DNA of 64,000 nucleotides from Martelella sp. AD-3 (GTDB lineage Bacteria; Pseudomonadota; Alphaproteobacteria; Rhizobiales; Rhizobiaceae): the NCBI RefSeq assembly GCF_001578105.1, contig NZ_CP014275.1, positions 2,232,001 to 2,296,000 on the forward strand, given 5' to 3'. The notes beneath the pieces are model-generated. The model saw only the letters and a list, made by a program, of their open reading frames with translations. It made no database searches and was not told the DNA's origin. Of this stretch, positions 63,494 through 64,000 are shown in pieces (position 1 is the first letter of the stretch; the number at the start of each line of letters is the position of its first letter). Both the position numbers and the translations under genes were made by a program.

Positions 63494-64000
63494 ATGGAAA
63501 TCAAGATGCGGCAGCTCGAAGCCTTCAGAGCTGTCGTGAAATTAACTTCCGTAAGCGGGGCGGCACGCGCGCTCGGACTGTCGCAGCCGACGGTCAGCAA
63601 TCTGATCACCTCTCTCGAGACCGAGCTCGGCGTTCAACTGTTCCAGCGGGTTAAGAAGCGGCTGGTGCCGACGACAGAGGGGCTGTCCTTTTTCGGCGAG
63701 GTTGACCGTACCTTCAGTTCGATCGAGCGGCTGACAAATGCCGCCGGGCGGCTGACGACCCCCTCATCTGCCTGGCTGCAGGTGGTGCTGCCACAATCCT
63801 TTGTGGTCAGTATTATCCCCGAAGCCCTGCGCATCCTGCATCAAAGCAATCCCGGCATTGGCGTTACGCTTGAATATCTGCCATCGAAGGAGGCGGTAGA
63901 ACTTGTCGCGTCCGGAGAGTGGAATTTCGGTATTGCGCGCATGCCGATTTCCAACCGCGCGGTCGAGGCGCGGACGATCATGCAGAGCGCCTATGTCTGC
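63494..64000 (+). CDS. LysR family transcriptional regulator, 3'-truncated by window edge
   Basis: 169 residues visible. N-terminal HTH: MRQLEAFRAVVKLTSVSGAA, then LGLSQPTVSNLITSLETELG and VQLFQRVKKRLVPTTEGLSF. The start of the periplasmic-binding-like effector domain follows (VVLPQSFVVSIIPEALRILH). The frame is open to the last base. ATG 63494 or 63506 may be the start. The target and ligand cannot be told; its regulated genes probably lie to the right of the window. Confidence 0.9.
   Translation, partial: MEIKMRQLEAFRAVVKLTSVSGAARALGLSQPTVSNLITSLETELGVQLFQRVKKRLVPTTEGLSFFGEVDRTFSSIERLTNAAGRLTTPSSAWLQVVLPQSFVVSIIPEALRILHQSNPGIGVTLEYLPSKEAVELVASGEWNFGIARMPISNRAVEARTIMQSAYVC

Noticed and set aside
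1-64000. CRISPR array or phage structural genes
   Set aside because: No regularly spaced direct repeats of 25-40 bases and no capsid, terminase or tail words were seen; the only tandem repeat is the 18-base pair in rpsF.
50401-64000. Integrase gene for the putative island
   Set aside because: No frame shows the tyrosine recombinase R-H-R-Y pattern; the integrase, if present, must be at the other end outside the window.

Overview
The window is high-GC DNA from an alphaproteobacterium. Gene order and protein sequences point to the Rhizobiales, close to Rhizobiaceae-type genomes (Rhizobium, Agrobacterium, Martelella). The indications are lptD-surA-pdxA-rsmA facing gmk-yicC-mltG-fabF-acpP-fabG-fabD, the rpsF-rpsR-(DUF2232)-rplI-dnaB-alr-radA-cvpA-purF run, a rhizobial myo-inositol operon with fused IolC-DUF2090, and a ScfR-type regulator divergent from aceA. 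The genus is inferred; no rRNA or complete tRNA gene lies in the window.

Bases 1-11324 hold core envelope, cofactor and fatty-acid genes. lptD (5' end missing), a SurA-like chaperone, pdxA and rsmA run forward. gmk, yicC, mltG, fabF, acpP, fabG and fabD run in reverse, with clear intrinsic terminators behind fabF, acpP and fabG. Bases 11548-19338 are a more variable stretch: a Tas-like aldo/keto reductase, a Na+/Ca2+ exchanger-family protein, a BCCT transporter overlapping an unusual 614-residue lipoprotein (OpuBC-like plus TAXI-like domains and a C-terminal membrane helix), and a quinone-oxidoreductase-like enzyme with its TetR regulator and a likely operator.

Bases 19412-28894 are core ribosomal, replication, cell-wall, repair and purine genes. 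An SDR and a DUF1349 protein follow. Bases 30254-42091 are a myo-inositol regulon: inositol-type ABC importer, iolC-DUF2090 fusion, iolD, iolE, iolB and an MFS carrier in one reverse operon, then an RpiR/IolR-type regulator and a forward iolG/idhA. Two 14-bp palindromes resembling the reported rhizobial IolR motif sit where the regulator would be expected to act.

Bases 42275-50171 carry recQ, a glutaredoxin-MauE fusion, aceA and its probable ScfR regulator, and a metal-type MFS efflux protein behind a CsoR/RcnR-family repressor.

At 50356-50400 is the 3' part of a tRNA-Lys(CTT) gene, cut at the anticodon loop. It looks like the attachment-site duplicate left by an integrated element, and its orientation puts the element to the right. 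Everything to the right looks accessory: a complete catabolic cassette (Edd dehydratase divergent from PfkB kinase, LacD-type aldolase, polar amino-acid-type ABC importer and class II aldolase, with a GntR regulator), broken IS1595- and IS21-type transposase genes, soxR with an adjacent MFS pump and a SoxR-box-like site, about 1 kb of apparently decayed DNA, and the start of a LysR regulator that runs off the window. The catabolic cassette and the BCCT/binding-protein pair are the best candidates for undescribed systems. The substrate of neither can be read from sequence alone.
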